Positions 61,293 to 64,000 of a stretch of DNA of 64,000 nt are shown one piece after another. The notes below the pieces were generated by a model. That model ran no database searches and was not told where the DNA came from. It saw nothing but the letters and a program-made list of their open reading frames with translations. Each line of letters starts with the position of its first letter. Position 1 is the first letter of the stretch. This stretch comes from Alistipes megaguti. GTDB lineage: Bacteria > Bacteroidota > Bacteroidia > Bacteroidales > Rikenellaceae. The stretch is taken from the NCBI RefSeq assembly GCF_900604385.1, contig NZ_LR027382.1, positions 2,960,076 through 3,024,075 on the forward strand, written 5' to 3'. The translations under genes and the position numbers were made by a program.

Positions 61293-62648
61293 TTAAGCCT
61301 CCTTGATCATTAAGTTAATACCGTCGCGGATGATCTGCTGGATCTCGGTCTTCGACGGATCCACGAATTCGCACAGCGCGAAATCCTCCTCCGTCACCTC
61401 GTAGATGCCCAGATTCTCCATCTTGTCGATGTCGCCCGCCAGGCACGCCTTCAGCAGGTACATCGGATAGATGTCCATCGGCAGATACTGCTCGTAGAGA
61501 CCCGTGACGACGAACGGACGCTCGCCGCCGTTCATGTTCGTGTCCAGGTCGTAGGCCTTGTGCGGGAAGAGCCACGAGAAGTAGGCCCGCGATACGGAGA
61601 ACTTCTTCAGACGCGGCATCGCCCACCCCAGCAGTTCGTACTTGTTGCCCTCGGGGATGGCCGTCAGCTGGTGGGCGTAGAAGCCCAGGTAGCCGTCCAG
61701 CGCCGTCTTCGTGCCCGTGAGCACGTTGCCCGAGATGAAGCGCACCGAGTCGCCCTCTTTCTGCGGACGGACGTTCCCGCCGACGATCGAGTCGACCTTC
61801 GCCCCGCCGATCACACGCACGTACTGCGGATGCTCGATCTCGGAGCCTGCCACGGCGATGGTCTTCGTCATGTCGACCTTGCCCTCGTTGAACAGCCGGC
61901 CGATGATGGCCAGATCCTGGATGTTGACCGTCCAGACCAGATCGTCCTTGTTGATCGGGTCGATGTGGTGGATCTGCACGCCGACGTTGCCTGCCGGGTG
62001 TTTGCCCCGGAAGGTGTGGAGCTCGACGCCCTGCAGTTTGGGCATCTCACCCTCGTGGCCGGCCAGCACCGACAGGTGGACCTTGCCGTCGGTGAGCTTG
62101 TGCATCACCTCGAGACCCGTCTGAAGGTTCTGCTGCTCACCCTTCAGCGCAAAGTTGTAGTCCGGAGCCAGCGGCGCCGTATCGAACGCCGAGATGAAGA
62201 CCGCCTTCGGCGTATCGGCCGGATTGGCAATGATGCCGTACGGCCGCTGGATCAGCATCGGCCACAGGCCCGAACGAAGCAACAGTTCGACAACCTCCTC
62301 GCGCGTGGCCTTCCCAAGCGACGGAATCGTGAACGTCTCGTACTCCTGTACGGAGTCCGGCGTCACCGTCACCGTAAGCACCTTGCGCTTCTCGCCGCGG
62401 TTGATGGCCGACACCGTGCCGCTGACCGGCGACGTGAAGAGGATCCGCTCGTTGAACTTGTTGAAGAACAACGCCGTTCCGGCCTTCACCCGATCGCCTG
62501 CCTTGACCAACAGTTTCGGTGTCACACCCTCGAAATCCAACGGTGAGAGGGCATACTCCGAAGCCATCGGCGCCGTGGCCAACGTCTCCTGAGCCTTACC
62601 CACCAGATTGATGTCTAAACCCTTGCGTAGTGTAATGATTTTCGACAT
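61293..62648 (-). CDS. nqrA: Na+-NQR subunit A
   Basis: The 451-residue protein has the NqrA beginning (ITLRKGLDINLVGKAQETLA) and the conserved LKPLLKVKAGD-like region (TPKLLVKAGDRVKAGTALFF). First gene of the operon, 2 bp before nqrB. Confidence 0.96.
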   Translation of the reverse strand: MSKIITLRKGLDINLVGKAQETLATAPMASEYALSPLDFEGVTPKLLVKAGDRVKAGTALFFNKFNERILFTSPVSGTVSAINRGEKRKVLTVTVTPDSVQEYETFTIPSLGKATREEVVELLLRSGLWPMLIQRPYGIIANPADTPKAVFISAFDTAPLAPDYNFALKGEQQNLQTGLEVMHKLTDGKVHLSVLAGHEGEMPKLQGVELHTFRGKHPAGNVGVQIHHIDPINKDDLVWTVNIQDLAIIGRLFNEGKVDMTKTIAVAGSEIEHPQYVRVIGGAKVDSIVGGNVRPQKEGDSVRFISGNVLTGTKTALDGYLGFYAHQLTAIPEGNKYELLGWAMPRLKKFSVSRAYFSWLFPHKAYDLDTNMNGGERPFVVTGLYEQYLPMDIYPMYLLKACLAGDIDKMENLGIYEVTEEDFALCEFVDPSKTEIQQIIRDGINLMIKEA

Positions 62649-62919
62649 GGTGTAAGATTTTGAGTTATTTGTGTGTTGGGTTTTCCCATTTCATTCCTCC
62701 GCTCCGACGCCCGCACACGCCCCTTCCCATACGGGATTCCGGCGTTGCTGCGGCCGATTTTCAGATCGTGTCGGATTGACTCTTACTGTTAGCGCGCTAA
62801 CTCTGTTAGCAGGCTAACAGCTTTACCGCGTGCGAAAGTACGAATTTTTTTCCGATATCCGCCCGCTCGTCGACCATTATTTCCTAAATTTACTTAAAAT
62901 TTCTACTTTTGCTCGGAAA
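62649..62919. promoter_or_regulatory. Divergent regulatory region between nqrA and the TatD-like gene
   Basis: Two copies of the palindrome GTTAGCNNGCTAAC lie at 62788-62801 and 62805-62818, 17 bp apart. They stand about 140-170 bases upstream of nqrA and 100-130 upstream of the TatD gene. TACTTTCG on the minus strand (62840-62833) is a weak -7 for nqr. TACTTTTG at 62904-62911 is a -7-like element for the plus strand. Confidence 0.6.
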
Positions 62920-63561
62920 ATGGCCCCGTATGTCAACATACACACCCATCGCCCGACGGGTAACGGAATCGAACTCCGGGCCGAAGGCATCCACCCCTGG
63001 AGGGCCGATCGCACAACTGCCGAGGAGTTTGCCGCGCGTTTCGACGCTCGTCCAGACGGTCAAGCCGACGGCCAGTCCGACGGACGTTTTGACGGCCGCG
63101 TGCAGGCCATCGGCGAGATCGGGCTCGATTACGCCTGCGCGGTCGACCGGCAGCTGCAGCTCGACGTGCTGCGAATGCAACTCGCGCTGGCACGGCGCCG
63201 GGGACTGCCCGTCGTGCTGCACTGCGTGAGGGCTTTCGAGCCGCTGATGCACGAACTGGCAGTCTGCCCGCCCCGCGCCGCAGTCTTCCACGGATTCATC
63301 GGATCCCCGGAGCAGGCCCGCCAGGCTCTCGGACGCGGCTACATGCTCTCATTCGGCGAGCGGACGTTCGCCTCACCGAAGAGTCTGCGCGCCCTGCAGG
63401 AGGTGCCGCTCACGCAGCTGTTCCTCGAGACGGACGATGATCCCGTGACGATCGAATCCATCTACGAACGGGTGGCCGCCCTGCGCGGTATCGAACTCGA
63501 AGTGCTGAAGCGGGCCACGCTGGAGAATTATGAACGCATATTCGCAAAACAGAATGGATAA
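62920..63561 (+). CDS. TatD-family metal-dependent hydrolase, divergent
   Basis: The 213-residue protein has the TatD ligands: HTHRP at the start (HxH), GEIGLDY with Glu, LHCVRAF and FHGFIG with two histidines, and ETDDDP with the final Asp. It is shorter than usual TatD (about 255 aa) and has an Asp/Gly-rich insertion (PDGQADGQSDGRFDGR near residues 44-59). It may be a DNase/3'-5' nuclease. The start at 62920 is preferred to an ATG at 62830 in the regulatory region. Confidence 0.82.
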   Translation: MAPYVNIHTHRPTGNGIELRAEGIHPWRADRTTAEEFAARFDARPDGQADGQSDGRFDGRVQAIGEIGLDYACAVDRQLQLDVLRMQLALARRRGLPVVLHCVRAFEPLMHELAVCPPRAAVFHGFIGSPEQARQALGRGYMLSFGERTFASPKSLRALQEVPLTQLFLETDDDPVTIESIYERVAALRGIELEVLKRATLENYERIFAKQNG

Positions 63562-64000
63562 CTGGCTGGAGAGAACCGAACTGCTGCTGGGCCGAGAGAA
63601 ACTCGACCGGCTGAAACGCGCACACGTCCTGGTCGTGGGACTCGGCGGCGTGGGAGCCTATGCCGCCGAGATGGTGGCCCGGGCCGGCGTGGGGAGGATG
63701 ACCATCGCCGATGCCGACGCGGTCACCCCCTCGAACATCAACCGCCAGCTCGTCGCCCTGCACTCGACCGTCGGGCGGCAGAAGGCCGACATACTGGCCG
63801 AGCGGCTGCGCGACATCAACCCCGAGATCGAACTCGAGGTCGTCAACCGCTACATCCGCGACGAGGAGACCTACCGGCTGCTCGACGCCGCATCCTACGA
63901 TTATGTGGTCGATGCCATCGACACCCTCTCGCCCAAACTGGCGCTGATTGCCGCCGCCCTCGAACGCCGCTTGCCGCTGGTCAGCTCGATGGGCGCCGGG
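63554..64000 (+). CDS. tcdA: tRNA threonylcarbamoyladenosine dehydratase TcdA (partial)
   Basis: The first 149 residues show the E1-like loop VLVVGLGGVGAYAAEMVARAG and DADAVTPSNINRQLVALHST, matching TcdA (CsdL/YgdL), which cyclises t6A37 in tRNA. The ATG overlaps the end of the TatD gene. The rest lies outside the window. Confidence 0.88.
   Translation, partial: MDNWLERTELLLGREKLDRLKRAHVLVVGLGGVGAYAAEMVARAGVGRMTIADADAVTPSNINRQLVALHSTVGRQKADILAERLRDINPEIELEVVNRYIRDEETYRLLDAASYDYVVDAIDTLSPKLALIAAALERRLPLVSSMGAG

Overview
The window looks like a chromosomal segment of a Bacteroidales gut bacterium, most likely Alistipes or a close Rikenellaceae relative. The host DNA is GC-rich. It carries a complete Na+-translocating NADH:quinone reductase operon, a membrane pyrophosphatase, a biotin-dependent oxaloacetate decarboxylase-type protein and a thiamine cluster. 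Several promoters match the Bacteroidetes consensus TTTG-N19-TANNTTTG. The genus is inferred from gene content and base composition, not from a marker gene.

Host left part (1-12,680): the end of a thiamine operon (thiH 3' end, thiF-like, methyltransferase, tenA, thiD), a BASS-type transporter with yqeY, a large amidase/golvesin/FN3 lipid-exported protein with a sodium:solute symporter, mscL, a serine-type sulfatase and a K+-channel-like protein. A tRNA-Met gene at 12,681-12,757 is the integration target for what follows.

Mobile part (12,756-49,627): two unrelated elements sit in tandem in the 3' half of tRNA-Met. Element 1 is a prophage of about 31.4 kb with HK97-type head genes and a long-tail module. 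Its integrase at the left end is split by a one-base frameshift, next to a HicA/HicB pair. The lysis, tail, head and packaging genes are all on the minus strand (14.9-34.3 kb). Replication and regulatory genes (34.6-41.7 kb) include a second, intact tyrosine recombinase, HNH nuclease, an ASCH-YopX fusion, Dam-type methylase, a tRNA-like sequence and an initiator-like gene that carries an 11-bp iteron array. An S24-type repressor and three accessory genes lie at the right end on the plus strand. Element 2 (44,131-49,627) is AT-rich. It has only an integrase and a UL9-like superfamily 2 helicase, plus an IS4-family insertion with a clear 9-bp target duplication. Three copies of the tRNA 3' end mark the boundaries, and each is followed by its own terminator.

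Host right part (49,628-64,000): oadA-like carboxyltransferase, AI-2E-type permease, HAD hydrolase, hppA pyrophosphatase, nqrF-E-D-C-B-A read on the minus strand (NqrC has a rubredoxin-like N-terminus), then a TatD-like hydrolase and the start of tcdA on the plus strand. Nqr, HppA and OadA together point to sodium/proton-based bioenergetics coupled to fermentative or fumarate-linked metabolism.

The most interesting signals are the candidate -1 ribosomal frameshift in the tail chaperone genes, the iteron array inside the initiator gene (period not a multiple of three), the tandem tRNA insertion in which each element brings a replacement terminator, the very small helicase-only integrative element with a structured leader, and the rubredoxin-NqrC fusion.
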